Of a stretch of DNA of 64,000 nucleotides, positions 19,215 through 28,440 are shown piece after piece. The position numbers and the translations under genes were made by a program. Within the stretch, counting starts at the first letter, position 1, and each line of letters opens with the position of its first letter. A model generated the notes under the pieces. It was given only the letters and a program-made list of their open reading frames with translations. It ran no database searches and was not told the DNA's origin. This DNA is from Arthrobacter sp. PM3 (GTDB taxonomy: Bacteria > Actinomycetota > Actinomycetes > Actinomycetales > Micrococcaceae): the NCBI RefSeq assembly GCF_003352915.1, contig NZ_CP022314.1:708637-772636 (forward strand), read 5' to 3'.

Positions 19215-20007
19215 AAGCCTCGAGCAGGCTGAAGACGCCGCCCTGCGGGTCCTGGATCGTCGCAATGGCTCCGCCCTCGCCGGCGTCCTCCGGTTCAATC
19301 AGCACGACGCCGCCCGCGGCCACGGCCGCCTGGACCGCCGCCTGCACGTCCGGCACGCCGAAGTACACCTGCCACCCCGGCTGGAGGGTGTCCTGCGCGT
19401 CGCCCGGTACCCGCGCGATCCCGGCCACCTCGGCGCCGTCCACCATCAGCGTCGTGTAGGTGCCGCCGTCGTCCTGGGGGTATTCGGTCACCTCGTGCCC
19501 GAAGAGCTGCTGGAAGAACCCGACGGCGGCCTGCGGCTCCGGCGTCAGCAGCTCGGCCCAGGCCAGCGAGCCCGCGGCCTGGATCCGGGCGGCTCCGAAG
19601 TGGCTGCCCGCCTGCCATGCCCCCGTGGTGCCGCCGCCGGGCGGGGCGAAGAAGACCAAGGTTCCGGTGTCGCCGATTGCCTCGGGACCGAACTCGAGGC
19701 GCCCGGCGGAATGAGCCAGCTCGGCGGCCAGATCCCGCGCGTCGCCGGTGGCGAAGTACACGTGCCAGCGGCCCGGTCCGTCCGCCGCTGCCTGCGGTGT
19801 GCCCTGCGGCGGGTTCTGCGGCGCGAGCACCGTGACAAGGTCGTCGCCGAGGAACGCCTTGGCGTAGCTGCCCCCGCCAGGGGTGGGCAGGTCCTCGAAC
19901 CGCCAGCCGAACACCGCACCGTAGAAGGCCTTCGCCGCCTCCACATCCCTGGTCTGGAGGTCGGTCCAGCAAAGCTCGCCCGTGGCGAAACCTGTGCGGA
20001 TGGTCAT
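19213..20007 (-). CDS. Two-domain VOC (glyoxalase/bleomycin-resistance) family protein
   Basis: This 264-aa protein has two tandem vicinal oxygen chelate domains. The first starts at GELCWTDLQTRDVEAAKAFY and the second at LAWAELLTPEPQAAVGFFQ, each followed by a GWxF or GxE-type core. Such proteins bind metals or small molecules; many actinobacterial members are annotated as glyoxalases without proof. GGAGG precedes the chosen ATG. An open frame continues upstream through a tandem repeat, but this extension is Cys-rich, unlike the family and is not counted. Confidence 0.85.
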   Translation of the reverse strand: MTIRTGFATGELCWTDLQTRDVEAAKAFYGAVFGWRFEDLPTPGGGSYAKAFLGDDLVTVLAPQNPPQGTPQAAADGPGRWHVYFATGDARDLAAELAHSAGRLEFGPEAIGDTGTLVFFAPPGGGTTGAWQAGSHFGAARIQAAGSLAWAELLTPEPQAAVGFFQQLFGHEVTEYPQDDGGTYTTLMVDGAEVAGIARVPGDAQDTLQPGWQVYFGVPDVQAAVQAAVAAGGVVLIEPEDAGEGGAIATIQDPQGGVFSLLEA

Positions 20008-20080
20008 GGCTGTCCCTCCGGGGTATGGACACCGTGCCCGGGGAAACCCGGCGCGGCTGACGCGGCCGGCACGGCAACAC

Positions 20081-20140
20081 TCAACACAGAAACATTCAAC
20101 ACAGAAACATTCAACACTGAAACATTCAACACTGGGACGG
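20081..20140. repeat. 15-bp tandem repeat, four units
   Basis: TCAACACAGAAACAT repeats at 20081, 20096, 20111 and 20126, the last unit degenerate. It lies 74-133 bp upstream of the VOC gene start and may lie in its promoter or leader. The AT-rich units stand out from the GC-rich surroundings. Confidence 0.8.
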
Positions 20141-20184
20141 TCAGTGCGGCAACGATTAAGCCGGGGCCAGCCCGGGCACACGAA

Positions 20185-20225
20185 AGGCCGCCGGCCACGC
20201 CTGAGACAGGAGTGGCCGGCGGCCT
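20185..20225 (-). terminator. Hairpin terminator of the DUF3073 gene
   Basis: Perfect 14-bp arms (20185-20198 and 20212-20225) with a 13-nt loop lie just downstream of the DUF3073 gene. On the minus strand the hairpin is followed by TTTCGT, a weak U-tract. Confidence 0.65.
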
Positions 20226-20294
20226 GAAATTCGTTGGCCGGCACCGCGGTGCCGGCAGGGTCCCCCGGACAAATCTACCGGGCGGAAGTGTCGA

Positions 20295-20528
20295 CTAACC
20301 TATCCGACGGGAATTTACCTCGTCGTCGTCGTCTTCCAAATCGTCCGCGTACTTGTCCACATACGCCGAATAATCCGGTTCGACCGGGTCATCCGCGTAG
20401 TGCTTCGTGGCACGACTGCCCGGGCCCGTGAGCTCGCGCTGAAGGGCCGAATAGTCAGTGTTCGGGGAGTAGTACTTGATGTCCCGAGCCTGCTTGGTAG
20501 CTTTTGCCTTTTGACGGCCGCGCCCCAT
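20295..20528 (-). CDS. DUF3073 family protein
   Basis: This 77-aa protein matches the conserved actinobacterial DUF3073 family: MGRGRQKAKATKQARDIKY at the start, SPNTDYSALQREL in the middle, and an acidic DDLEDDDDE stretch near the end. The basic N-terminus and acidic C-terminus suggest a nucleic-acid or protein partner, but the role is unknown. The ATG at 20528 fits the family start and has AAGGGGG before it. The family is widespread in high-GC Gram-positives, which supports the taxonomic guess. Confidence 0.92.
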   Translation of the reverse strand: MGRGRQKAKATKQARDIKYYSPNTDYSALQRELTGPGSRATKHYADDPVEPDYSAYVDKYADDLEDDDDEVNSRRIG

Positions 20529-20804
20529 GGCGTGACCCCCTTTTGTACTTGGACCGGAGGTGGTCACCTTTGGCGATCGGTGAGGCCCCGGAATGTTTGG
20601 TCAATTTGTCGTACACCTAGATTACATGCTTTCGGCCTCAGCCGCTTGCCGGCCCGCCCCTGTGGACAGTGTCGCGCGTCCGGCAGGGACGCCCGGGGCC
20701 GCCGTGGCATGCGCCCGGCGGCGCTTCTTCGATAGAGTTTCGTGATGTGCGCCCGGAAAAGGGCCACGATGCCGGGCCTCCAGCCCCGGCAATGATGCAC
20801 GGAA

Positions 20805-21632
20805 GTGGTGAATTTCTCAGTGACTGAAGAGAATCCAAGGCACGACGGCGGGATCATCCCGCCGCCGCCGTCGAGGCCGCCGACGTCCGCCCTGCCCGTG
20901 GTTACCGTCACCCGGGAACAGGACACAACACCGCCCCCGGCGCCGTCCGCCGAGTCCGCCGGCGGTGCCGCGGAGACCGCGAAGAACCCCCCGGCAGCCA
21001 AAACCCTGCCGGGCAAGCTGTCCGGGAAGCTGTCCGGTGTCACGTTGCCCGGGTTGACGGCCGCCGTTTCACGCCGCGCCCGCCCCCTGGTCCGCCGGAT
21101 CCGCCGGCAGGGACCCAAGCGGCTTGGCGCGGCGGCGGCCGTGCTCGTGGTGCTCGCGCTTCTGGTGTGGTGGGCCGTCGCCTCCTTCGCCGGTGGTCCG
21201 CAGTCTTCCGCGAACGGCGGCGGCACGGACCCGGCAGCGCCGTCGGCGGCGGCATCGGCCCCGGCCACGCGTGGCGCCCTGCCGCTGGAAGGTGTCAGCC
21301 CCCTGGAGTTCCAGTTGCGTGATTGTTTCAAGGATTTCGATCCGGACGCCCAGCAGTCCACGATTGTGGACTGCAGCACGGCGCACTCGGCCCAGCTGGT
21401 CGCCGTCGAAAAATACGCGGCGGACGATTCCTATCCCGGCCGGGAAGCACTGAAGCAGAAAGCGCGCGGCGCCTGCAAGGCCGCACCCCTGACCGAGAAG
21501 GCCGGCGACTACGACCTCAGCTACAAGCTGGCCTACCCGAGTTCGAGCAGCTGGGACAAGGGCGACCGCCGGGTTGACTGCTATGCCGTGACGGACGGCG
21601 GGAACGTCATCAAAGAGTCCTTGCTCCCCTAG
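20805..21632 (+). CDS. Membrane-anchored septum-formation family protein
   Basis: This 275-aa protein has a Pro/Ala-rich cytoplasmic part, one membrane segment (about 112-130, VLVVLALLVWWAVASF), an Ala/Ser linker and an extracellular Septum_form domain. That domain has three or four Cys residues, in LRDCF, VDCSTAHS and RGACKAAP, which may form disulfides. Members have been linked to septation in actinobacteria, but evidence is thin. The start is uncertain: GTG at 20805, 20808 or 20820 are in frame, with GGAAG just upstream. A TAGAGT at 20731 or so could be its -10. Confidence 0.75.
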   Translation: MVNFSVTEENPRHDGGIIPPPPSRPPTSALPVVTVTREQDTTPPPAPSAESAGGAAETAKNPPAAKTLPGKLSGKLSGVTLPGLTAAVSRRARPLVRRIRRQGPKRLGAAAAVLVVLALLVWWAVASFAGGPQSSANGGGTDPAAPSAAASAPATRGALPLEGVSPLEFQLRDCFKDFDPDAQQSTIVDCSTAHSAQLVAVEKYAADDSYPGREALKQKARGACKAAPLTEKAGDYDLSYKLAYPSSSSWDKGDRRVDCYAVTDGGNVIKESLLP

Positions 21633-21656
21633 TGCTTGTGGTTAACGATGGTCAGA

Positions 21657-21701
21657 TGCCGCCGGCAGCCGGGATTCCCCGGCTGCCGGCGGCATTTAAT
21701 T
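21657..21701. terminator. Bidirectional terminator between convergent genes
   Basis: Perfect 17-bp arms (21657-21673 and 21678-21694) with an ATTC loop are followed by TTTAATTT on the plus strand. It separates the septum-formation gene from clpB. Confidence 0.9.
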
Positions 21702-21726
21702 TGGATGAGGCATCCAGGTCCGGCGG

Positions 21727-24384
21727 TTATTCCTTGCGGCGGACCGACAGCCCGCTGCCGGTCGACGCGAGGCCCGCAGGCCGGTCTGCGCCCGAAGCCC
21801 CGCCCATGGTCAGTTCCATGAGGTCCGGCGCGGTGTCCACCACGACTGTGTCGCCGTCGGAGATCTCCCCGGCCAGGATGGCCTTGGCCAGCCGGTCGCC
21901 GATCTCGCGCTGGACCAGCCGGCGCAGGGGCCGGGCGCCGTACGCGGGGTCGAACCCGGTCACCGCCAGCCACGCACGGGCGCCGTCGGTCACTTCAAGG
22001 TTCAGGCGGCGGCCCTTGAGCCGCTCGCCCAGCTCCTTGACTTGCAGTTCCACGATCCGGGACAGCTCCTCGACGCTTAGCGGGTCGAACAGCACCACTT
22101 CATCCAGCCGGTTCAGGAACTCGGGCTTGAAGGAGGCGTGGACGGTGGCCATGACGGCGTTCCTCTTGGCCTCGGCGTCCAGGTTGGGATCCACCAAAAA
22201 CTGGCTGCCAAGGTTCGAGGTGAGCACCAGGATCACGTTGCGGAAGTCCACGGTGCGGCCCTGGCCGTCGGTGAGCCGGCCGTCGTCGAGGACCTGCAGG
22301 AGGATGTCGAAGACCTCCGGGTGGGCCTTTTCCACTTCGTCGAGCAGCAGCACCGAGTACGGGCGCCGGCGGACGGCCTCGGTCAGCTGGCCGCCCTCCT
22401 CGTAGCCGACGTAGCCGGGAGGTGCCCCGACCAGCCGCGCCACGGAGTGCTTCTCCGAGTATTCGGACATGTCGATCCGCACCATGGCGCGTTCGTCGTC
22501 GAACAGGAAGTCGGCGAGGGACTTGGCGAGCTCGGTCTTGCCCACGCCGGTGGGGCCGAGGAACAGGAAGGAGCCGGTGGGCCGGTTGGGGTCGCTGATT
22601 CCGGCGCGGGCGCGACGCACCGCGTCGGAGACGGCGGCGACGGCCTTGCTCTGGCCGATCAGCCGCTCGCCCAGGACCTGTTCCATCTCCAGCAGCTTCT
22701 GGCTCTCGCCCTGGAGCATGCGCCCGGCGGGGATGCCGGTCCAGGCCGAGATCACCTCGGCGATGTCATCGGCGGTGACCTCGTCGGCCACCATCTGCCC
22801 GGACTTGTCCGGCACGGCGGCCTCCGCCTCGGCGGCGGCGTTCAGCTCCCGCTCCAGAGCCGGGATTTCGCCGTAGAGGACCCGGGACGCCGTCTCGAGG
22901 TCACCCTCACGCTGGGCTTTGTCGGCCGCGGACCGGAGCTCGTCGAGCTTGGCGCGGAGGTCGCCCACCCGGTTCAGGCCGGCCTTCTCAGCTTCCCAGC
23001 GGGCGTTCAGGGCCGCAAGCTCTTCCTTCTTGTCGGCCATGTCGGCGCGAAGGGCCGCAAGGCGTTCCACGGAGGCGGGGTCGGTCTCGCCGGCCAGGGC
23101 CAGTTCCTCCATGGTCAGCCGGTCCACCTGCCGGCGCAGCTGGTCGATTTCCTCCGGGGCGGAGTCGATCTCCATGCGCAGCCGGGACGCGGCCTCGTCC
23201 ACGAGGTCGATCGCCTTGTCCGGCAGCTGGCGGCCGGAGATGTACCGGTTCGACAGGGTCGCGGCCGCCACGAGCGCCGAGTCGGCGATCGAGACCTTGT
23301 GGTGGGCCTCGTAGCGTTCCTTGAGGCCGCGCAGGATGCCGATGGTGTCGTCCACGCTCGGCTCGCCGACGTAGACCTGCTGGAACCGGCGTTCCAGGGC
23401 GGGGTCCTTTTCGATGTTCTCGCGGTACTCGTCCAGCGTCGTGGCGCCGATCAGCCGCAGCTCGCCGCGGGCCAGCATAGGCTTGAGCATGTTGCCGGCG
23501 TCCATGGAGCTGTCGCCGCTGGCCCCGGCACCGACCACAGTGTGGAGTTCGTCGATGAACGTGACAATCTGACCCTCGGAGCTCTTGATCTCCTCCAGAA
23601 CGGCCTTGAGCCGTTCCTCGAATTCGCCGCGGTACTTCGCGCCGGCCACCATCGAGGCGAGGTCCAGGGCGATCAGGGTCTTGCCGCGGAGGCTTTCCGG
23701 CACGTCGCCTTCCACAATGCGCTGGGCGAGGCCTTCGACCACCGCCGTCTTGCCGACGCCGGGCTCGCCGATGATCACCGGGTTGTTCTTGGTGCGGCGG
23801 CTCAGGACCTGGATGATCCGCCGGATCTCGGCATCACGGCCGATCACCGGGTCCAGCTTGCCCGAGCGGGCGACCGCGGTGAGGTCCGTGCCGTACTTCT
23901 CCAGCGCCTGGAACGAATTCTCGGGGTCGGCGTTGTCCACCTTGCGGTCGCCGCGGACGCCCGGCAGGGCGGCAAGGAGCGCCTCATGCGAGGCGCCCGC
24001 CTCGCGCAGAAGCCGCCCGACGCCGTCGCTCCCGGCCGCGAGCCCCAGCAGCAGGTGCTCGGTGGAGACGAAGCTGTCGCCGAGGCGCTCGGCCTCGTTC
24101 TGGGCGTTCTGGATGGCCTGCAGCCCGGCCCGGGACAGCTGCGCCTGCTGCACGCTGCTCCCGGAGGTGGACGGGAGGGCCTTGATGGCGGTGCTCGCCT
24201 GGACGCTGACAGCATCCGGGTCGGCCCCGGTGGCCCGAAGCAGCGCGACGGCGACGCCCTCCCGCTGGTCCATGAGCGCCTTGAGCAGATGGGCTGGTTC
24301 GAGCTGCGGGTTTCCTGCGGTCGAGGCGTTCATGGCCGCTGCAGCGAGAGCCTCCTGGCTCTTGGTGGTGAATTTGGCGTCCAA
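21727..24384 (-). CDS. clpB: ATP-dependent disaggregase ClpB
   Basis: This 885-aa Hsp100 chaperone dissolves protein aggregates together with DnaK. It has the N-terminal double Clp-N domain, AAA+ 1 with Walker A GEPGVGKT (about 205), the middle coiled-coil rich in Glu/Arg (about 410-530), AAA+ 2 with GPTGVGKT (about 610) and a D2-small domain. The start is a TTG at 24384, with AAGGAG six bases before it; this gives the expected [10 protein letters not shown] start. An in-frame ATG further upstream would add 27 residues not seen in the family. An HspR-type repeat lies just upstream. Confidence 0.97.
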   Translation of the reverse strand: MDAKFTTKSQEALAAAAMNASTAGNPQLEPAHLLKALMDQREGVAVALLRATGADPDAVSVQASTAIKALPSTSGSSVQQAQLSRAGLQAIQNAQNEAERLGDSFVSTEHLLLGLAAGSDGVGRLLREAGASHEALLAALPGVRGDRKVDNADPENSFQALEKYGTDLTAVARSGKLDPVIGRDAEIRRIIQVLSRRTKNNPVIIGEPGVGKTAVVEGLAQRIVEGDVPESLRGKTLIALDLASMVAGAKYRGEFEERLKAVLEEIKSSEGQIVTFIDELHTVVGAGASGDSSMDAGNMLKPMLARGELRLIGATTLDEYRENIEKDPALERRFQQVYVGEPSVDDTIGILRGLKERYEAHHKVSIADSALVAAATLSNRYISGRQLPDKAIDLVDEAASRLRMEIDSAPEEIDQLRRQVDRLTMEELALAGETDPASVERLAALRADMADKKEELAALNARWEAEKAGLNRVGDLRAKLDELRSAADKAQREGDLETASRVLYGEIPALERELNAAAEAEAAVPDKSGQMVADEVTADDIAEVISAWTGIPAGRMLQGESQKLLEMEQVLGERLIGQSKAVAAVSDAVRRARAGISDPNRPTGSFLFLGPTGVGKTELAKSLADFLFDDERAMVRIDMSEYSEKHSVARLVGAPPGYVGYEEGGQLTEAVRRRPYSVLLLDEVEKAHPEVFDILLQVLDDGRLTDGQGRTVDFRNVILVLTSNLGSQFLVDPNLDAEAKRNAVMATVHASFKPEFLNRLDEVVLFDPLSVEELSRIVELQVKELGERLKGRRLNLEVTDGARAWLAVTGFDPAYGARPLRRLVQREIGDRLAKAILAGEISDGDTVVVDTAPDLMELTMGGASGADRPAGLASTGSGLSVRRKE

Positions 24385-24415
24385 AGAGGGCTCCTTCCGG
24401 AATGGTCCTGATTTC

Positions 24416-24442
24416 AAAGTTGAGTCTACATCGCTCAACTTT
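24416..24442. promoter_or_regulatory. HAIR element (HspR-type operator) of clpB
   Basis: Perfect 9-bp arms AAAGTTGAG and CTCAACTTT flank a 9-nt centre, 31 bp upstream of the clpB start. Read as the HAIR consensus it gives TTGAGT, seven bases, then GCTCAA, one base off ACTCAA. HspR represses clpB and dnaK in actinobacteria through such sites. Confidence 0.85.
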
Positions 24443-24569
24443 GCGATGGCAGCCGCACGCACCATGTTTGCCGACAGCGAAACGCCTGTCTAGGGGCGGA
24501 GTGCCCGCGGGGGTTCAAGGCAGATGGCGGGCACCTTGCCGGGGGCGGGAGCGGAGGCTTGCTTTCACC

Positions 24570-24673
24570 GGGGCGAGGGGCCGGGGCGAGGGGCCGGGGC
24601 GAGGGGCCGGGGCCTGGGGCCGGGGCGAGGGGCCGGGGCCTGGCGCCGGGGCGAGGGGCCGGGGCCTGGGTCT
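24570..24673 (+). repeat. 13-bp G-rich tandem repeat, eight units
   Basis: Units GGGGCGAGGGGCC (A) and GGGGCCTGGGGCC-like (B) alternate as A A A B A B A B, the last units degenerate. They run into three GGGTCT repeats. The plus strand has many runs of four G and could form G-quadruplexes. Confidence 0.85.
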
Positions 24674-24719
24674 GGGTCTGGGTCTGTGTCTGGGTATCCC
24701 CCACCGCACCCCCACCGCA

Positions 24720-24960
24720 GGGGACATGCTCATTCCTCCCCGCCGCCCCGTGGGACATGCTCATTCTTCCCCGCCGCTCCCGGGGGACATGCCCTCCCCT
24801 CAGCCCATGGACTGGACATAGGACCACTATGTCCATCCCTCCGCCCCAAGACTGGACATGCGCCCTTGGCCGGGGCGCGAGGAATGAGCATGCCCCGCCG
24901 GCGACCCACGAAGAATGAGCATGCTCAGCACGACGGGGCAGAAACGGGCATGCCCGGCGG
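24720..24960. repeat. Cluster of ATG-cored palindromic repeats, locus A
   Basis: Motifs such as GGGACATGCTCATTC (twice), GGACATGCCCTCC, AATGAGCATGCCCC and GGGCATGCCC recur every 25-50 bp. One perfect hairpin has arms TGGACATAG (24813-24821) and CTATGTCCA (24827-24835). The stretch around 24788-24830 is clearly related to the 134-bp repeat at 30.4 kb. Confidence 0.7.
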
Positions 24961-24987
24961 CCCGCGCCGCTGAACGGTCAGAAATCA

Positions 24988-25006
24988 CTTAACGTTGCTT
25001 AACGTT
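24988..25006. promoter_or_regulatory. Direct repeat CTTAACGTT, possible operator
   Basis: CTTAACGTT occurs twice, 10 bp apart (one helical turn), about 65 bp before the LacI-family gene. Each contains the palindrome AACGTT. It could be the autoregulatory site of that regulator. Confidence 0.5.
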
Positions 25007-25069
25007 CCGCAGCGTCCTTACTGTAACTGGAGTCACAGGAGCACAAATCGACGCGAAGGAGGGCCGGAC

Positions 25070-26128
25070 ATGCAGGAACATGCCACAAACAACGTCATGG
25101 ACGGCCGCGCGGCGCCGGTTTCTGCCGCGGCGGTAGCGCGGGCGGCCGGGGTATCCCCGGCGTCAGTGTCCTATGTCCTCAACGGCAAGGGCGGAGTCTC
25201 GCCCGAAACGCGGCGCCACATCATCCACGTGGCCAATGAGCTGGGCTTCAGGCCCCGTAAGCCCTCGCAGTCCACGGACCCGCAGCGGACGCGGGTCATC
25301 GGACTGATCCTGCCCAACATCATCAACCCGATGTTCCCCCGTTGGGCCCAGGGCGTGATCTCCGCGGCGGCTGAATCCGGCTACGAGGTGTTCGTCGCCA
25401 CCACCCAGGACGATCCCGCCACGCTCGCCCAGGTCACCTCGACGCTCGCGCACCGCAACGTGGACGGCATCATCCTCGCCGCGTCACTCCGGGACGACGC
25501 CACAGCCCTGCGGACCCTGCGTGCGGCCCGGATCCCCTACGTGTGCCTGTCCCGGCGGGCGGATTTCCTCGACTCTGACTTCGTAGGGATCGACGACGAC
25601 GCCGCAGCCACCGCGCTGATGCAGCACATGCTTAGCCACGGCTTCACCGAAATCGCCACGGTGATCGGCCCGCGGTTCTCCACGGCCTCCCTGGCCCGCG
25701 AACAAGCCTTTGTCCGGACCGCCGCCGCGGCCGGGATCACCATCAGCAGCGACCGCAAGATCAGCACCCGGGTCAACAACGAGGGCGGCCGGCTGGCCGC
25801 CGAACGGCTGTTCTCCGCCGGGACCCCGCCGCAGGCCGTGGTGTGCGGCAGCGACGAACTTGCCATCGGCGTCATGGAATATGCGTTGTCCCGCGGGCTG
25901 CGTATCCCGGACGACGTCGCCGTCGCCGGCTGTGACGGCCTGCCCCACAGCCGCTCCGGGCTGATCAACCTAACCAGCATTGTCCAGCCGCAGCAGGAGA
26001 TGGCCAACGAGGCCTTCGCCATGCTGCTCAAACGCATCGATTCCCCGTCCGCCACCTACACCTCCAAAGTGTGCCGGCACCGCCTGCACGTCGGCCGCAC
26101 CTGCGGCTGCACGCCGGCCACGTCCTGA
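25070..26128 (+). CDS. LacI-family transcriptional regulator
   Basis: This 352-aa regulator has an N-terminal LacI helix-turn-helix (about 15-60, with VARAAGVSPASVSYVLNG) and a sugar-binding-like effector domain (about 75-340). The start is the ATG at 25070 behind AAGGAGG. It heads a same-strand run with an MFS transporter, SDR dehydrogenase, BKACE and glycerate kinase, so it very likely controls that set in response to the transported acid or its product. Its C-terminus carries several Cys (KVCRHRLHVGRTCGC), which is unusual for the family and might bind metal, though this is a guess. Confidence 0.9.
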   Translation: MQEHATNNVMDGRAAPVSAAAVARAAGVSPASVSYVLNGKGGVSPETRRHIIHVANELGFRPRKPSQSTDPQRTRVIGLILPNIINPMFPRWAQGVISAAAESGYEVFVATTQDDPATLAQVTSTLAHRNVDGIILAASLRDDATALRTLRAARIPYVCLSRRADFLDSDFVGIDDDAAATALMQHMLSHGFTEIATVIGPRFSTASLAREQAFVRTAAAAGITISSDRKISTRVNNEGGRLAAERLFSAGTPPQAVVCGSDELAIGVMEYALSRGLRIPDDVAVAGCDGLPHSRSGLINLTSIVQPQQEMANEAFAMLLKRIDSPSATYTSKVCRHRLHVGRTCGCTPATS

Positions 26129-26235
26129 CTCCCCGCACCACCCCAGACCCGCACCGTACCCGACCAGGGCTTCTCCAATGCTGCCCGCTGTCCCCCAAAC
26201 CCTGCCCCTTTACCCCGACCCAAGGACCCCGACCC

Positions 26236-27555
26236 ATGTCAGTTGTATCCGCACCAAAGAAGATGCGCACACCGCAGGAAATAAACGGCGTAATCCTCCG
26301 CCGCGTTATGCCGCTGCTGATCGGCGCCTACATCATGGCCTTCCTGGACCGAACCAACATCGGCATGGCCAAGGACCGGCTGGAAATCGACCTCGGCATC
26401 TCCGCCACCGCGTACGGAATCGGCGCGGGGCTGTTCTTCCTGACCTACGCCCTGTCCGAGATCCCGTCCAACCTGATCATGCACAAGGTCGGGGCCCGCT
26501 TCTGGATCATGCGGATCATGATCACGTGGGGCCTGATCTCCGCCGGCATGGCCTTCGTCCAGGGCGAATGGTCCTTCTACATCATGCGGATGCTCCTGGG
26601 CGTGGCCGAGGCCGGCCTGTTCCCCGGCGTCATGTACTTCCTGACCCAGTGGTTCGTGGTGAAGGACCGGGCCAAGGCCAACGGGATGTTCCTGCTCGGT
26701 GTCTCCATCGCCAACATCGTCGGCGCCCCGCTGGGCGGCCTGCTCCTGACGCTGGACGGGCTCGGCGGCCTGCATGGCTGGCAGTGGATGTTCATCGTCG
26801 AGGGGCTCCCCGCCTGCATCCTTGCCTACGTGGTCTGGAAGAAGCTCCCGGACCGCCCCAGCCAGGCCAAGTTCCTCAGCCCCGAGGAGGCCGCCGACCT
26901 CGAGGCCCGGATCGCCGCCGAAGAGACCGCCGGCGCCGAAGCCTCCGGCAACCACCGGCTCCGCGATGCGCTCAAGGACAAGCAGATCCTCCTCGTCGTC
27001 GGCGTCTACTTCACGCACCAGATCGCCGTCTACGCCCTGTCCTACTTCCTGCCCTCCATCATCGGCACGTACGGCAAGCTCAACCCGCTGCAGATCGGCC
27101 TGCTGACCGCGATCCCGTGGATCTACTCCGCCGCCGGCGCCCTGCTGGTCCCCCGCTTCGCCACCGACGGCCGGCGTTCCCGGGTGCTTGTCACCGGCAC
27201 CATGACCGGCATCGTCGCCGGCTTCGCGCTCGGCGCCGTCGGCGGTCCGGTGCTTGGCATGATCGGCTTCTGCCTCGCCGCGTTCAACTTCTTCGCCCTC
27301 CAGCCGATCCTCTTCACCTACCCCGCCACCCGGCTCAGCGGCGCCGCCCTCGCCGGCGGGATCGCGTTCGTCAACACGGTCGGTCTCTGCGGCGGCTTCC
27401 TCGGCCCCTACGTCATGGGCTTCATGCAGGACGCCACCGGCTCCAAGCTCTCCGGCCTGTGGTTCATCGTGGCCATGTGCGTGGTCGGCGCGCTGCTCTC
27501 CCTGCTGCTCAAGCGCGGCACGGAAAAGCCTGCCGCCGTCCCCGCGGCGCACTGA
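26236..27555 (+). CDS. MFS transporter, anion:cation symporter family
   Basis: This 439-aa protein with about 12 membrane segments resembles the ACS family (tartrate, phthalate, hexuronate carriers). Family features include YIMAFLDRTNIGMA in the first segments and the EIPSNLIMHKVGAR loop motif. It would import a small organic acid by proton symport. The chosen ATG at 26236 fits the family start, with a weak upstream ribosome site. Its stop codon begins a 14-bp direct repeat. In context, 2-deoxyribonate is the most likely substrate (inference). Confidence 0.88.
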   Translation: MSVVSAPKKMRTPQEINGVILRRVMPLLIGAYIMAFLDRTNIGMAKDRLEIDLGISATAYGIGAGLFFLTYALSEIPSNLIMHKVGARFWIMRIMITWGLISAGMAFVQGEWSFYIMRMLLGVAEAGLFPGVMYFLTQWFVVKDRAKANGMFLLGVSIANIVGAPLGGLLLTLDGLGGLHGWQWMFIVEGLPACILAYVVWKKLPDRPSQAKFLSPEEAADLEARIAAEETAGAEASGNHRLRDALKDKQILLVVGVYFTHQIAVYALSYFLPSIIGTYGKLNPLQIGLLTAIPWIYSAAGALLVPRFATDGRRSRVLVTGTMTGIVAGFALGAVGGPVLGMIGFCLAAFNFFALQPILFTYPATRLSGAALAGGIAFVNTVGLCGGFLGPYVMGFMQDATGSKLSGLWFIVAMCVVGALLSLLLKRGTEKPAAVPAAH

Positions 27556-27580
27556 CGCCCAGCCCCTGACGCCCTGCCCC
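27553..27580. repeat. 14-bp direct duplication starting at a stop codon
   Basis: TGACGCCCAGCCCC (27553-27566) is followed at once by TGACGCCCTGCCCC (27567-27580). The first TGA is the stop codon of the MFS gene. Confidence 0.75.
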
Positions 27581-27588
27581 ACCGCCCC

Positions 27589-27627
27589 CCGCTCCGCTGA
27601 CAGGCCTCGCGCCTGTCAGCGGAGCGG
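27589..27627 (+). terminator. Large hairpin inside the operon
   Basis: Perfect 17-bp arms (27589-27605 and 27611-27627) with a 5-nt loop lie between the MFS and SDR genes. There is no U-tract, so it may be an RNA-stabilising or partial-termination element rather than a full stop. Confidence 0.6.
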
Positions 27628-27657
27628 CCCACCGAACTACCACTGCAAGGAAAACCC

Positions 27658-28422
27658 ATGGATTTCACCGCCAAGCGCGTCCTGGTCACGGCCGGAGCCA
27701 ACGGCATCGGCCTGGCCATCGCCAACAAGTTCCGCGAACTCGGCGCCGCCGTCTTCGTCACCGATATAGACCCCGACGCCGTCGAGAAGGCCCGCGTCAA
27801 CGGCCTGCAGGCAGCAGTCAGCGACGTTTCGGACGAGAACCAGGTCCGCACCCTCATGGGCACGGTCCGGGACGGGCTCGGCGGCCTCGACGTCCTCGTC
27901 AACAATGCCGGGATTGCCGGGCCCACCGGCCCGCTGGAAACCCTGGACGCCGCGGCGTGGAAGGCCACGTTCGACGTCAACATCCACGGCCAGTTCTACT
28001 GCATCAAGCATGCGCTGCCGTTGCTCCGGCAGGGCCGCGACGCCTCGATCGTGAACCTCTCGTCCGCGGCCGGCCGGCTCGGCATGGCCGGCCGCAGCGC
28101 CTATTCTGCGTCCAAGTGGGCCGTCGTCGGGCTGACCAAGACCCTCGCGATCGAACTCGGCCCGGACCGGATCCGGGTCAACGCGATCTGCCCCGGCGCC
28201 GTCAATGGTCCCCGGATCGACGCCGTCATCGCCGCCAAGGCGCAGATGCTGGGGCGACCGGCCGACGAGGTCTCGGAGCTCTACCACAACCAGTCGTCGC
28301 TGGGCCGGCTGATCGAGGCCGAGGACATCGCCAACATGGCCGTCTTCGCCGCCAGCAGCATGGCCCGCAACGTCAACGGCCAGGCCCTCGCCGTCGACGG
28401 CAACACCGAAAAGCTCTACTGA
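27658..28422 (+). CDS. SDR-family dehydrogenase (candidate 2-deoxyribonate 3-dehydrogenase)
   Basis: This 254-aa short-chain dehydrogenase/reductase has the nucleotide motif GANGIG (about 13-18), the NNAG motif, the catalytic Ser in NLSSAAG and the YSASK pair. It would oxidise a hydroxy acid with NAD(P)+. Sitting just before a beta-keto acid cleavage enzyme, it probably makes that enzyme's substrate by oxidising C3 of a 3-hydroxy acid. AAGGAAAACCC lies before the ATG. The SDR class is certain; the substrate is inferred from context. Confidence 0.88.
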   Translation: MDFTAKRVLVTAGANGIGLAIANKFRELGAAVFVTDIDPDAVEKARVNGLQAAVSDVSDENQVRTLMGTVRDGLGGLDVLVNNAGIAGPTGPLETLDAAAWKATFDVNIHGQFYCIKHALPLLRQGRDASIVNLSSAAGRLGMAGRSAYSASKWAVVGLTKTLAIELGPDRIRVNAICPGAVNGPRIDAVIAAKAQMLGRPADEVSELYHNQSSLGRLIEAEDIANMAVFAASSMARNVNGQALAVDGNTEKLY

Positions 28423-28440
28423 CCCGAAGGAGACTCTCCC

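Larger units (their letters stand above)
24443..25069. other. Long non-coding, repeat-rich gap
   Basis: More than 600 bp without a credible gene. It holds a 13-bp G-rich tandem repeat (24570-24673), a cluster of ATG-cored palindromic motifs (24720-24960) and the promoter region of the lacI-type gene. Open frames here are low-complexity (Pro-Arg or Gly-Arg runs) and are artefacts of the repeats. Confidence 0.7.

Noticed and set aside
20008..20244. N-terminal extension of the VOC protein through the 15-bp repeat
   Set aside because: The extension is a Cys-rich repeat product, while a good GGAGG site and the family start occur at 20007.
22138..24411. Plus-strand open frame of about 750 codons opposite clpB
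   Set aside because: Antisense to an unmistakable clpB; composition is typical of a shadow frame.
24435..24973. Pro/Arg- or Gly/Arg-rich open frames across the G-rich repeats
   Set aside because: Pure products of the 13-bp and ATG-cored repeats; no ribosome site or conserved features.
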